This document shows positions 1 through 8,773 of a stretch of 64,000 bases of DNA, one piece after another (positions within the stretch are counted from its first letter, which is position 1; the number at the start of each line of letters is the position of its first letter). The position numbers were made by a program, and so were the translations under genes. The notes beneath the pieces were generated by a model. The model did no database searches and was not told the DNA's origin. It saw nothing but the letters and a program-made list of their open reading frames with translations. Source of the DNA: Palsa-504 sp963789225 (GTDB lineage: Bacteria > Actinomycetota > Actinomycetes > Streptosporangiales > Streptosporangiaceae); the NCBI GenBank assembly GCA_963789225.1, contig CAWBKD010000046.1, positions 558,001 through 622,000 of the forward strand, read 5' to 3'.

Positions 1-462
1 GACCAGGAGGAGGACCTGCTCGAGCAGCTCGACGTCGTGGTGGCCAGCGTCCATTCCCAGCTGCGCATGCCGGCCCGGCCGATGACCGCCCGGATGGTGA
101 ACGCGATCCGCAACCCGAACGTCGACGTGCTCGGGCACTGCACCGGCCGGCTCCTCGGCGGCGGGCGCGGCCGCAGGCCGGAGTCGGTCTTCGATCCCGA
201 GGCGGTCTTCGCCGCCTGCCGTGAGCACGGTGTCGCCGTGGAGATCAACTGCCGGCCGGAGCGTTCGGACCCGCCCGACCGGCTGCTGGGGCTGGCCGCC
301 GAGGCCGGGTGCCTGTTCGCCATCGACTCCGACGCGCACGCGCCCGGCCAGCTCGACTGGCTGGGTAACGGGACGGTGAGGGCGGAGAAGTTCGGCATCG
401 GGGCCGAGCGCGTGATCAATACCCGCGGTGCGGACGAGGTGGCCAGGCGCGGTGCGCGCTGA
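1..462 (+). CDS. PHP-domain phosphoesterase, C-terminal part (starts before the window)
   Basis: The reading frame is open from base 1 and ends at 462, so only the C-terminal ~153 residues are present. Visible PHP-family metal-site motifs are VVASVHS, VDVLGHCTGR, VAVEINCRPER and AIDSDAHAPGQL. His and Asp residues in these blocks normally coordinate the metals of PHP phosphoesterases such as the histidinol-phosphatase/PolX C-terminal type. The arrangement matches the stand-alone or PolX-linked PHP proteins of actinomycetes, but without the N-terminus I cannot tell whether a polymerase domain precedes it. The substrate is unknown. galK follows on the same strand; the tandem repeat before galK begins 43 bases after this stop. 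Confidence 0.85.
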   Translation, partial: DQEEDLLEQLDVVVASVHSQLRMPARPMTARMVNAIRNPNVDVLGHCTGRLLGGGRGRRPESVFDPEAVFAACREHGVAVEINCRPERSDPPDRLLGLAAEAGCLFAIDSDAHAPGQLDWLGNGTVRAEKFGIGAERVINTRGADEVARRGAR

Positions 463-505
463 TCCGGGTGGGGTGCCGGGGGTCGGGGGCGGGGCAGGGG
501 TGTTC

Positions 506-757
506 GGCGGTCCGGAGGCCGGGGGCGGTCCGGAGGCCGGGGGCGGTCCGGAGGCCGGGGGCGGTCCGGAGGCCGGGGGCGGTCCGGAGGCCGGGGGCGG
601 TCCGGAGGCCGGGGGCGGTCCGGAGGCCGGGGGCGGTCCGGAGGCCGGGGGCGGTCCGGAGGCCGGGGGCGGTCCGGAGGCCGGGGGCGGTCCGGAGGCC
701 GGGGGCGGTCCGGAGGCGGGAGGCGGTCCGGAGGCGGGAGGCGGTCCGGAGGAGGGG
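506..757 (+). repeat. 18-bp tandem repeat, 14 copies, immediately upstream of or within the galK 5' end
   Basis: The unit GGCGGTCCGGAGGCCGGG occurs 14 times head to tail. The first 11 or so copies look essentially identical and the last three are slightly diverged (GGCGGGAG variants, then GGAGGAGG). The unit length is a multiple of three and contains no stop in the galK frame, so it could encode (GGGPEA)n. Every unit also contains GGAGG, a Shine-Dalgarno-like string. The diverged last copy supplies the GGAGGAGG that sits 5-8 bases before the GTG at 761. Confidence 0.97.
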
Positions 758-760
758 GCC

Positions 761-1885
<1,125 letters not shown>

Positions 1886-2028
1886 TCCGCTCGACTGGCT
1901 GGGGTGGAATCATGCGGGAAGATCCGGGTTCCCGGGAGGATTTGGTGCACCCCAAGAGCCGTCTGCCAAGTGTGAAAACAGCCGCGGCTTGACCATCGAG
2001 GCGACGATCCGGCTGTAGCCCGGATTTG

Positions 2029-2106
2029 AGTGGAAGTTTCGGGCTTGGTGGAAGATCCGGGGGCCTATGATCCCCCAAAACTTCCACTGAACCCGGATCT
2101 TCCACT
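2029..2106. repeat. interlocked inverted repeats (element 1)
   Basis: Arm A, AGTGGAAGTTT at 2029-2039, is the exact reverse complement of 2078-2088. Arm B, GTGGAAGATCCGGG at 2048-2061, is the exact reverse complement of 2092-2105. The order A-B-A'-B' means that both pairings together would form a pseudoknot. Otherwise the two hairpins are mutually exclusive. A GGGG/CCCC hairpin lies in the middle (2059-2076). Confidence 0.9.
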
Positions 2107-2184
2107 GACTTTTGGTACACGTGGGGCCGGTTGGGCTGACGTTCCGATCGGTCACACGCGGCAGCGCTGGCCGACGCAGGCTTC

Positions 2185-2263
2185 TGTGGTTGATCCGGGC
2201 TTCGGGGTTTGATCGAGGGTACTGGGATGCACCTAGACAACCGCAGAACCCGGATCAACCACA
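2185..2263. repeat. palindromic element 2, related to element 1
   Basis: TGTGGTTGATCCGGG at 2185-2199 is the exact reverse complement of 2249-2263 (15 bp, loop of 49 bases). It shares GATCCGGG with element 1. Where element 1 has GGAAG/CTTCC, this one has GGTTG/CAACC, so both sides of the stem changed together. On the minus strand both elements read X-ATCCGGGTTC-X, with X being AGTGGAAG in one and TGTGGTTG or TGCGGTTG in the other. Confidence 0.9.
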
Positions 2264-2440
2264 ATCTTTGGGCTCACAGCGGCCTGCGGCCGGATCTAGC
2301 CGCGCGGTCTCACTACTCCCCGTACCCCTGATCAGATAGGGGCGGATGAGGATGGCGAGATAGACGATGGATCAAGGAAAGCGAGGGCGAATGGGCTGGA
2401 CAGCCGCTGCGGTGTACTCATCCGTTTATCGAAGGCTCCG

Positions 2441-3541
2441 TCAGCCGAGCTGGCGCAGGCGCTCGGCCGCCGCCTCGGGCACGACGTCGTTGGCGAACGC
2501 GCCCATGCCCGATTCCGATCCGGCCAGGTACTTCAGCTTGCCTGGCGCGCGCATGATGGTGAACAGCTCCAGGTGCAGCGCGAACTCGTCGCGGCCGTGG
2601 CGGACCGGCGCTTGGTGCCAGCCGGAGATGTACGGGGCCGGGGTGCCGAACAGCCGGTCGAACCGGCGCAGCAGGTCGAGGTAGAGCTCGCAGAATTCGG
2701 CCCGGGCCGCGTCCGAAAGCGCGGCCAGGTCGGGCACGCGGCGGCGCGGGTACAGGTGGACCTCGTAGGGCCAGCGCGCGGCGTAGGGCACGAACGCCGT
2801 CCAGTGGCAGCCCTGGAGCACGATCCTGCGCGCGTCGGCGTGCTCGGCGTCGAGGAGGTCGTCGAACAGGTTGCGGCCGGTCCGGTTCCGGTAGCCGGCG
2901 CAGGAGGCCAGCATGCGGTCGGTCCGCGGGGTGACGAACGGGTAGGCGTAGATCTGGCCGTGCGGGTGGGAGAGCGTCACCCCGATCTCGGCGCCGCGGT
3001 TCTCGAAGCAGTAGACCTGCTCCACGCCGGGGAGGCTGGCGAGCTCGGCGGAGCGGTCCACCCAGGCGGCCATGACGATCGCGGCCTGGTCCGGGGTCAG
3101 GTCGGCGAAGGAGGCGTCGTGCCGCGGGCTGAAGCAGACGACCTCGCACCGGCCGACGGCCGGACGGCCGACAAGCAGGTCGTCCTCCTCGCCGACGTGG
3201 GCCGCGTCCTGGGATCCGAGGGTGGGAAAACGGTTCTCGAAGGCGACGACCTCGTAGTCCGGGGCCGGGATCTCGGTCAGGCGGTCGGTCGTCGAGGGGC
3301 ACAGCGGGCAGTGGCTGGGGTCGGGCTGGAAGGTCCGGTCCTGGCGGTGGCTGGCGATGACCACCCACTCGCCGAGCAACTGGTCCCGCCGGGCCTGCGA
3401 CTCGACGCGGAGCGGGTCGAGGGGGCGGCGATCGGGATAGTCAGCCGGGTGTTCGGGGACGGCGCCGAAGTAGATCAGCTCGCGTCCATCGGCCAGGGTG
3501 ACCGTGGTCTTCCTGACGCCCCCGAGCGTTCCAGCCGCCAT
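2441..3541 (-). CDS. galT: galactose-1-phosphate uridylyltransferase
   Basis: HIT-superfamily enzyme that exchanges UMP between UDP-glucose and galactose-1-phosphate in the cytosol. It is the second Leloir enzyme and works on the product of the adjacent galK. Visible features are the zinc-ligand pair CPLC near residue 78, the catalytic HPHGQ block near residues 190-200 (His attacks to form the uridylyl-enzyme), and the C-terminal GWHQAPV region. Length 366 is normal for actinomycete GalT. The start at MAAGTLGG is preceded by no strong Shine-Dalgarno, so a slightly different start is possible. A short GntR regulator lies 99 bases upstream on the same strand. No galE is in the window. Confidence 0.95.
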   Translation of the reverse strand: MAAGTLGGVRKTTVTLADGRELIYFGAVPEHPADYPDRRPLDPLRVESQARRDQLLGEWVVIASHRQDRTFQPDPSHCPLCPSTTDRLTEIPAPDYEVVAFENRFPTLGSQDAAHVGEEDDLLVGRPAVGRCEVVCFSPRHDASFADLTPDQAAIVMAAWVDRSAELASLPGVEQVYCFENRGAEIGVTLSHPHGQIYAYPFVTPRTDRMLASCAGYRNRTGRNLFDDLLDAEHADARRIVLQGCHWTAFVPYAARWPYEVHLYPRRRVPDLAALSDAARAEFCELYLDLLRRFDRLFGTPAPYISGWHQAPVRHGRDEFALHLELFTIMRAPGKLKYLAGSESGMGAFANDVVPEAAAERLRQLG

Positions 3542-3640
3542 GGGCCCATGCTGGCAGAAGCCCGGTCGGCAGCGCCACGCGGTGCGGCGACGGTCCTCGC
3601 GCCTACCCCCAGATCGCCGCCCCGGTCCGAGCCGGCCGCG

Positions 3641-3907
3641 CTAGGCCTCGCTTTCGCGGACGAAGTGCCCCTGACCGGGCACGCTGATGATCATGCCCTC
3701 GCCCTTCAAGATCGACAGCGCGCGGGCCGCCGTCCGGTGCGAGACGCGGTGGTGCAGGGCGATCGTGTGGATCGAGGGGACGCGACCGCGCAGGTTCCCC
3801 TGCGCGATCTCGTCTCGCATGATGCCCGCCACTTGCTCATACGGCGGTACCGCCGAGTCGGGATCGATCACAGAGGCCAGCCTTCCCGCGACGGGCCCCG
3901 TTGGCAA
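3641..3907 (-). CDS. short GntR-type winged-helix regulator (DNA-binding domain only)
   Basis: The 88 residues hold one GntR winged helix: YEQVAGIMRDEI opens helix 1, VPSIHTIALHHRVSHRTAARAL is the helix-turn-helix region, and GQGHFVRE is the wing. There is no effector-binding domain, as in the one-domain GntR proteins common in actinomycetes. An in-frame GTG at position 13 (VIDPDSAV) would give a 76-residue form that fits the fold better. It is divergent from the DinB-like gene and may be co-transcribed with galT, 99 bases downstream. Its target is unknown. Confidence 0.8.
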   Translation of the reverse strand: MPTGPVAGRLASVIDPDSAVPPYEQVAGIMRDEIAQGNLRGRVPSIHTIALHHRVSHRTAARALSILKGEGMIISVPGQGHFVRESEA

Positions 3908-3926
3908 GGCCCGGTAGGCTGCCGCC

Positions 3927-4454
3927 GTGACCTGGATCGCACCCGACGTCGAGCGTTCGGAGGACTATCCGGCGCGCCGCACCGACCCCGAGCGGGAGAT
4001 GCTCCGCGACTGGCTTGACTGGCACCGGGCCACCCTGCTGCGCAAATGCGCGGCGCTGGATGCCGCGCAGCTCGCCAGGCGCTCCGTGCCGCCGTCGAGC
4101 CTCTCCCTGCTCGGCCTGGTCCGGCACATGGCCGACGCCGAGCGCGGGTGGGTCAGGCAGGCCTTCCGCGGTGAGCAGATACCCGACCTGTACTACCGCT
4201 CCGATGCCCCGGACGCGGACTTCCAGGAGGCAGATCCGGCCGGCGCCGAAGAGGACTTCGAGCGCTACCGGGCCGAGTGCCTGGCCGTCGACGCCGCGCT
4301 GGAGGGTGCGGACCTGAATGACACCTTCACGTTCCTGGAGCTGCCTACCGCCTCGGTGCGGTGGATGTGGCAGCACCTCGTGGAGGAGTACGCGCGGCAC
4401 AACGGGCACGCCGACCTGCTCCGTGAGGCCATCGACGGCTCCGCCGGCACGTAA
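3927..4454 (+). CDS. DinB/DUF664 family protein
   Basis: A 175-residue protein of the DinB/YfiT four-helix-bundle superfamily. Histidines expected for the metal site appear in LVRHMADAERGW (near residue 70) and HLVEEYARHNGHADLLREAI (near 150-170). In actinomycetes this family includes mycothiol-dependent S-transferases and maleylpyruvate isomerase relatives, but most DUF664 members have no known substrate. The GTG start lies 19 bases from the divergent GntR start, so the two share a control region. Confidence 0.85.
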   Translation: MTWIAPDVERSEDYPARRTDPEREMLRDWLDWHRATLLRKCAALDAAQLARRSVPPSSLSLLGLVRHMADAERGWVRQAFRGEQIPDLYYRSDAPDADFQEADPAGAEEDFERYRAECLAVDAALEGADLNDTFTFLELPTASVRWMWQHLVEEYARHNGHADLLREAIDGSAGT

Positions 4455-4476
4455 GCCGGGCGTGAGCCGCCGTGGG

Positions 4477-4521
4477 TCAGAACGGGACGATGGTGGTCAC
4501 GTCGATCGTCGTCATGGTCAT
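4477..4521 (-). other. candidate 14-residue open frame
   Basis: ATG preceded by GAAGGGG seven bases upstream, encoding MTMTTIDVTTIVPF and then TGA. It follows the TetR remnant on the same strand by 16 bases. It may be a leader or microprotein, or simply the surviving N-terminus of a deleted gene. No family recognised. Confidence 0.2.
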
Positions 4522-4537
4522 GACAGGCCCCTTCGGC

Positions 4538-4909
4538 TCAGTCTGAATCAGGCTCGCGAGCGGCGGCCGCCCGGCAGTGGTCGAGGAACATGGCCGTCGA
4601 TTCCTCGATCAGGCGGGTCCAGCGCTCGCCCCCCGGATCGTTGGAGACCTGCTGGCTGACCAGGCCGGACAACAACGCGGTCCACAGGTCGACATGCGGT
4701 GCGCCGGTGACGCCGTTAAGTGCCAGGGTCTGCTTGAGGCCGTCCAATGCCCGCACGGCGGGTGCGTACGACTCCGGTGATGGCTCGAAGCCGGGCAGCG
4801 TGCGCTGGAACAGGAGCTGGTAGCGGGCCGGGTCGCTGAGGCAGAACTCGGCGTAGCGCCGGGCTCCGGCGGCGAGCCTGTCCCGGGCGTCCCCGCTGTT
4901 AAAATAATG
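4538..4909 (-). pseudogene. 5'-truncated TetR-family regulator
   Basis: The frame reads about 123 codons ending in MFLDHCRAAAAREPDSD and then stop. It has the ligand-domain pattern of WHG-type TetR proteins (ARRYAEFCLSDPARYQLLF, then SGLVSQQVSNDPGGERWTRL). The helix-turn-helix N-terminus is absent. Upstream the frame ends at a TGA (4910-4912) inside an A/T-rich stretch next to the 3' end of gltX. The first usable start (GTG at 4756) would give only 72 residues. I read this as a deletion remnant that cannot bind DNA. Confidence 0.75.
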
Positions 4910-4945
4910 TCAAGCGCCTACGATGCGACGGTCGAGACGGCGGCG

Positions 4946-6589
4946 CTACCTGAGCGCGCGGACCCGGCGGAGCACCTCGTCGGTGCCGAGAGCGGCGGCC
5001 ACCTTGACCAGGTCGGGGCTCTTCAGGGTGCCGGTCAGCAGGACGCGGATGACCTGGGAGGCGTCGGTGATCGAGCCGGGGTAGGCGGCCGGGTCCTGCT
5101 TGTAGACCTTCTGGCTGGGCGCGAACCCGAGGTCCGCCGCGAGCTGGCGGACCTGGCCGAACCACTGGGTGAGGTCCTCTCCCGGCGGTGAGTACCCGCG
5201 GGCGAACCGGTCGGCGACCGCCCGGACCAGGTCCGGGTCGAGTCCGCCGAACCGGGGATCACCCGGATCGGTCACCGGCACGAACAGCTCGGGGAAGAAG
5301 TACCCGTAGACGGGCAGGAAGTCGGCCCACTTCCGCAGGTCCTTGCGCGGGTTGGGGGCCCCGTCGCGCTCGATGGCCAGGGCCCGCAGGGCCAGCGCGT
5401 GCTCGGCGGACAGGACCATCGTGAGATCCGGCGTGAAGCGGTAAGCCCACGCGGCGACCTCGGCGAGGATCTGGTCCCCCGGCAGGGTGGCGATGTAGTC
5501 CGCGCAGATGTCGTCGAGCTTGACCATATCGACCAGCGGCCCTGCGGTCCCGCATTCGGAGAGCCTGATCGGCGCGGCCAGCGCCTGCGCCAGCGGCATC
5601 TCGGCGAGCCGGCCATTGGCCAGGCCGCGCAGGTAGTACTGCACGGCCGGGGCCGGGAAGCCCTGCTCGATGTAGAAGGTGACGGTGGCCTCAGGGTCCT
5701 TGCGTTTGGACAGCTTGCGGCGGCTCCCGCCTTCCTGCTTCATCAGCGCGGCGATGTGCGCGTACCTGACCCGCTCGAAGCCGAGGGCGTCGAACAGCTG
5801 GAGGTGAAGCGGGACCGAGGAGATCCACTCCTCGCCGCGCAGGACCAGGGTGATCCGCATCAGGTGGTCGTCGACGGCGTGCGCGAAGTGGTAGGTCGGC
5901 AGCCGGAGTTCGGCGTCGCTGCTCTTCAGGATCACCGCGTCGTTCCGGTTGTCGTCCATGGTCAGCTCGCCGCGGATCGCGTCGGTGAAGCTGACTCGGG
6001 CTCCACCGATCCCCGGCGAGCGGAACCTGATCACGTACGGCTCGCCGACGGCCAGCCGCTCGGTCACCTGCTCCTCGGGGGCGTCGCGCCAGATGGCCCA
6101 CTTGCCGTAGTAGCCGGGCAGGGCACCCGCCGCCCGCTGCTGAGCGGTGATCTCCTCGAGTTCCTGTTTGGTCGCGAAGCATGGGTAGGCCAGGCCGCGG
6201 CGGAGCAGGTCACGGACGTAGGTCAGGTAGATCTCCGCCCGTGCGGACTGGGTGTACGGCCCGTAGCGGCCGGTCTCGTCGTCCTCGTCCGGCGCGATGG
6301 AGAAGTACGCGAACGCCTCCGCGAACTGCTCGGCGGCGCCTTCGGCCAGGCGGGCCTGGTCGGTGTCCTCGAGGCGGACCAGGTAGATACCGCCGGTCTG
6401 CCTGGCGATGTCGGCGTTGATGGTCGCCGTGTACACGCCGCCGAGGGTCAGGAAGCCGGTCGGGCTGGGCGCGAGGCGGGTGACCTCCGCCCCCGCGGGC
6501 AGGTCGCGCGGCGGGTAGCGGCGCTCCCAGTGCTCCGGCTCGGGCAGGTCGGGCGGGAATAGCGAATCGATGACACTGTGACTGAGCAT
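4946..6589 (-). CDS. gltX: divergent glutamyl-tRNA synthetase-like class I enzyme
   Basis: 547 residues with the class I GluRS frame: APSPTGFLTLGG (near residues 41-52), LVRLEDTD (near 72), the tRNA/ATP region ALMKQEGGSRRKLSKRKD (near 288-305) and a C-terminal anticodon-binding part. The HIGH motif is altered. GluRS normally has H(I/V)GG after PSPTG-x-L, while here the first His is Thr (TLGG). KLSKR of the second signature is retained. Family knowledge predicts attachment of Glu to tRNA-Glu, but the altered site suggests a specialised or weakened paralogue. It could be a resistance copy or a non-canonical ligase, and a normal gltX is expected elsewhere. Its 5' region is shared with the divergent inositol genes. 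Confidence 0.85.
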   Translation of the reverse strand: MLSHSVIDSLFPPDLPEPEHWERRYPPRDLPAGAEVTRLAPSPTGFLTLGGVYTATINADIARQTGGIYLVRLEDTDQARLAEGAAEQFAEAFAYFSIAPDEDDETGRYGPYTQSARAEIYLTYVRDLLRRGLAYPCFATKQELEEITAQQRAAGALPGYYGKWAIWRDAPEEQVTERLAVGEPYVIRFRSPGIGGARVSFTDAIRGELTMDDNRNDAVILKSSDAELRLPTYHFAHAVDDHLMRITLVLRGEEWISSVPLHLQLFDALGFERVRYAHIAALMKQEGGSRRKLSKRKDPEATVTFYIEQGFPAPAVQYYLRGLANGRLAEMPLAQALAAPIRLSECGTAGPLVDMVKLDDICADYIATLPGDQILAEVAAWAYRFTPDLTMVLSAEHALALRALAIERDGAPNPRKDLRKWADFLPVYGYFFPELFVPVTDPGDPRFGGLDPDLVRAVADRFARGYSPPGEDLTQWFGQVRQLAADLGFAPSQKVYKQDPAAYPGSITDASQVIRVLLTGTLKSPDLVKVAAALGTDEVLRRVRALR

Positions 6590-6700
6590 GAGAAGACGAC
6601 TCCGGACGTCGTGTAATCAGGGCCGCAAGCAGGCTACCCCTGGACCGGCAGCGTACAGTCACGACCGCCTTCCATCAGGATAACCGTCGCGATCCGGTGG

Positions 6701-6746
6701 GTGAGTTCATATTGTCTTTTTGACAGAATGTACTGTCATTAGGACA
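6701..6746. promoter_or_regulatory. double operator upstream of the inositol operon
   Basis: Two 13-bp palindromes of the form TGTC-N5-GACA stand at 6713-6725 and 6734-6746. Their centres are 21 bp apart, two helical turns. The space between also forms TGACAG-N6-CTGTCA (6721-6738). GAGTTCATATTGTC just upstream recurs as GAGTTTATATTGTC in front of the locus's own GntR gene. This is the likely operator for that regulator. Confidence 0.65.
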
Positions 6747-6818
6747 TCGCCTTGACTTTGTTCCCTGGGCACGACCAAGCTGTGATCACCAGGTCGTACG
6801 GCTTTGCAGGGGAACTAC

Positions 6819-7820
6819 ATGCGCATCGGGCTCATCGGGGTAGGGCGGATCGGCGCGTTCCACGCCAGGACGCTGCGCAGCCTGGCGGAGGTTGACTCGC
6901 TCGTCGTGACGGACGCGGACCTGGACCGGGCGCGAGAGGTCGGCCGCCAGGTCGGCGCCGAGGTCGCCGGGTCCGTGCCGGACCTGCTCGGCGCGGGAGT
7001 CGACGCCATCGTCATCGCCGCCGCGACCGGTTCCCATCCTGAGCTGATCAACCGCGGCATCCAGGCGGGCCTGCCGGTCTTCTGCGAGAAACCCGTCGCT
7101 CCCGACGTGGAAGGCACGCTCGAGGTGATCAAGGCCGCGGGCGCGAGCGCGGCGGGAATCCAGATCGGGTTCCAGCGCCGGTTCGACGCCGGGTTCCGGG
7201 CCGCGAGGCAGGCCGTCCGGTCGGGCTCGCTCGGCTGGCCGCACACGATCCGGTCGACGACGTTGGACGCGACCCCGCCGCCGGCCGGGTATATCCCCGG
7301 GTCGGGCGGGATCTTCCGCGACTGCGCAGTACACGACTTCGACGCGATCCGCTGGGTGAGCGGGCGTGAGGTGGCGCAGGTGTACGCGGTGGGCGTCAAC
7401 CGGGGCGAGGAGTTCTTCCGGGCCGCAGGCGACGTCGATACGGCCTGCGCCATACTGACCCTCGATGACGACACGCTGGCGGTGGTGTCCTGCGCCCGGT
7501 ACAACGGCGCCGGCCATGACGTCAGGCTCGAGGTGCTCGGCTCGGCGGGCAGCGTCTGCGCGGGGCTGGACGACCGGATGCCGCTGCGATCGGCCGAGCC
7601 GGGGGTGAGCTTCCCCGCGGGACCGGCCCACCGCCAGTTCATGCAGCGGTTCAACGACGCGTACGCGGCCGAGCTCGCCGCGTTCACCGAGGTCGCCGCC
7701 GGGCGGATGGCGAGTCCCTGCACGCTCGAGGACGCCCTGGAGGCCAGCTACGTGGCCGAGGCGTGCGAGCTGTCCCGGCAACGCCGCCAGCCGGTCAGCG
7801 TGGCGGAGGTCCGGCAGTGA
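6819..7820 (+). CDS. iolG: inositol 2-dehydrogenase-type Gfo/Idh/MocA oxidoreductase
   Basis: 333 residues, cytosolic NAD-dependent oxidoreductase. RIGLIGVGRIGAFHA at the N-terminus is the Rossmann loop, EKPVAPD (near residue 90) is the conserved cofactor/catalytic Lys motif, and CAVHDFDAIRW (near 170) holds the catalytic His/Asp pair of inositol dehydrogenases. I chose the ATG at 6819, which has AGGGGA upstream, over an in-frame TTG at 6804. It is the first gene of the iol run, overlaps iolE by 4 bases, and should oxidise myo-inositol to scyllo-inosose. The substrate is inferred from context; the family also oxidises other sugars. Confidence 0.9.
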   Translation: MRIGLIGVGRIGAFHARTLRSLAEVDSLVVTDADLDRAREVGRQVGAEVAGSVPDLLGAGVDAIVIAAATGSHPELINRGIQAGLPVFCEKPVAPDVEGTLEVIKAAGASAAGIQIGFQRRFDAGFRAARQAVRSGSLGWPHTIRSTTLDATPPPAGYIPGSGGIFRDCAVHDFDAIRWVSGREVAQVYAVGVNRGEEFFRAAGDVDTACAILTLDDDTLAVVSCARYNGAGHDVRLEVLGSAGSVCAGLDDRMPLRSAEPGVSFPAGPAHRQFMQRFNDAYAAELAAFTEVAAGRMASPCTLEDALEASYVAEACELSRQRRQPVSVAEVRQ

Positions 7821-8719
7821 CCGGGCCGCCGGCCAGGGCGCAGCCCGCCCGGGGGCGGGTCGCCGGGGCGCCCATCTCCTGGGGCGTCTGCGAGGTGCCC
7901 GGGTGGGGCTACCAGCTGCATGTCGACCGCGTGCTCGACGACATGCGGGCCGTGGGGCTGACGGCTACCGAGTTCGGGCCGGACGGCTACCTGCCGCGTG
8001 ACCCGGGCCAGCGATCCAGGCTGCTCGCGGAGTACGGGCTGGCCGCGGCGGGCGGCTTCGTCCCCGTGGTGCTGCACGAGCCTGCCGTCGATCCGCTGGC
8101 GAAGGTGGACCGGGCCCTGGCCGCTTTCGGCGCCGGGCATCCGGTGCTCGTCCTGGCCGCCGCCACCGGACGCGGCGGCTACGACGCCCGCCCCGGACTG
8201 GACGCGGACGGCTGGTCGGCCCTGCTGTCCAACCTGGACCGGGCCGCGGCGCGCGCGGCCGAGCGAGGGCTGCTCGCGACGCTCCACCCGCACGTCGGGA
8301 CGATGGTGGAGAAGCGCGACGAGGTCCACCGGGTGCTCGACGGCAGCGGGATCGACCTCTGCCTGGACACCGGTCACCTGCTGATCGGCGGCACCGACCC
8401 GGCGGAGCTCGCGCGCGACGCCGCGGACCGGATCGGGCACGTGCACCTGAAGGACGTATGCGCCGCCGTGGCACGTAAGGTCGCCAGCGGCGAGATCACC
8501 TACGCCGAGGGCGTCGCGGGCGGGCTCTACCGGCCGCTCGGCCAGGGCGACGTCGACGTGGCGGGCGTGGTGGGGTCCATGGAAGCGGCCGGCTACCGGG
8601 GCTGGTACGTGCTCGAGCAGGACACGATGCTGGACGGCCCGCCCCAGGACCAGGGACCCGCCCGCGCCGTCCGGGAGAGCCTGCACTACCTGCGCGGGCT
8701 GCTCGGCGGGCAGCGGTGA
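7817..8719 (+). CDS. iolE: inosose dehydratase
   Basis: 300-residue TIM-barrel protein of the xylose isomerase-like superfamily. PISWGVCEVPGWGYQ at the N-terminus is diagnostic of IolE, which dehydrates 2-keto-myo-inositol. Metal-ligand regions LHPHVGTMVE (near 155), DLCLDTGHLLIGG (near 180) and GHVHLKDV (near 205) are present. The GTG start overlaps the iolG stop (GTGA) and has GGAGGT upstream. Translation is probably coupled. The stop overlaps the start of the iolC remnant in the same manner. Confidence 0.92.
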   Translation: MTGPPARAQPARGRVAGAPISWGVCEVPGWGYQLHVDRVLDDMRAVGLTATEFGPDGYLPRDPGQRSRLLAEYGLAAAGGFVPVVLHEPAVDPLAKVDRALAAFGAGHPVLVLAAATGRGGYDARPGLDADGWSALLSNLDRAAARAAERGLLATLHPHVGTMVEKRDEVHRVLDGSGIDLCLDTGHLLIGGTDPAELARDAADRIGHVHLKDVCAAVARKVASGEITYAEGVAGGLYRPLGQGDVDVAGVVGSMEAAGYRGWYVLEQDTMLDGPPQDQGPARAVRESLHYLRGLLGGQR

Positions 8720-8773
8720 GCTATGACGTGCTGACCATCGGGCGCGTCGGCGTGGACATCTACCCGCTGCAGG
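8716..8773 (+). pseudogene. iolC: iolC remnant: first 19 codons only
   Basis: A GTG overlapping the iolE stop begins SYDVLTIGRVGVDIYPLQ, the characteristic N-terminus of 5-dehydro-2-deoxygluconokinase (PfkB family). After CTGCAG the sequence jumps without a linker to the C-terminal part of another gene in a different frame. About 290 codons of kinase are missing, including the ATP-binding and catalytic regions. Continuing in the iolC frame gives only Arg/Cys-rich shadow sequence. Confidence 0.85.

Larger units (their letters stand above)
1886..2440. other. galK-galT convergent intergenic region, 555 bases, no gene
   Basis: Open frames here are short and lack start signals or recognisable products. 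The region holds palindromic elements around a GATCCGGG core (two described separately, at 2029-2106 and 2185-2263). A related GGAAGATCCGGGTT stands at 1918-1931 and a smaller ATCCGG/CCGGAT hairpin at 2007-2025. No intrinsic terminator with a T-tract is evident for either galK or galT. The palindromes may serve as a bidirectional terminator. Confidence 0.7.

Noticed and set aside
506..757. Link between the 18-bp galK repeat and the 18-base spacing seen in the galK-galT palindromes
   Set aside because: The unit sequences are unrelated apart from CCGG; the shared period is probably coincidence.
2029..2263. CRISPR array
   Set aside because: Repeats are palindromic, few and unevenly spaced, without unique spacers or cas genes.
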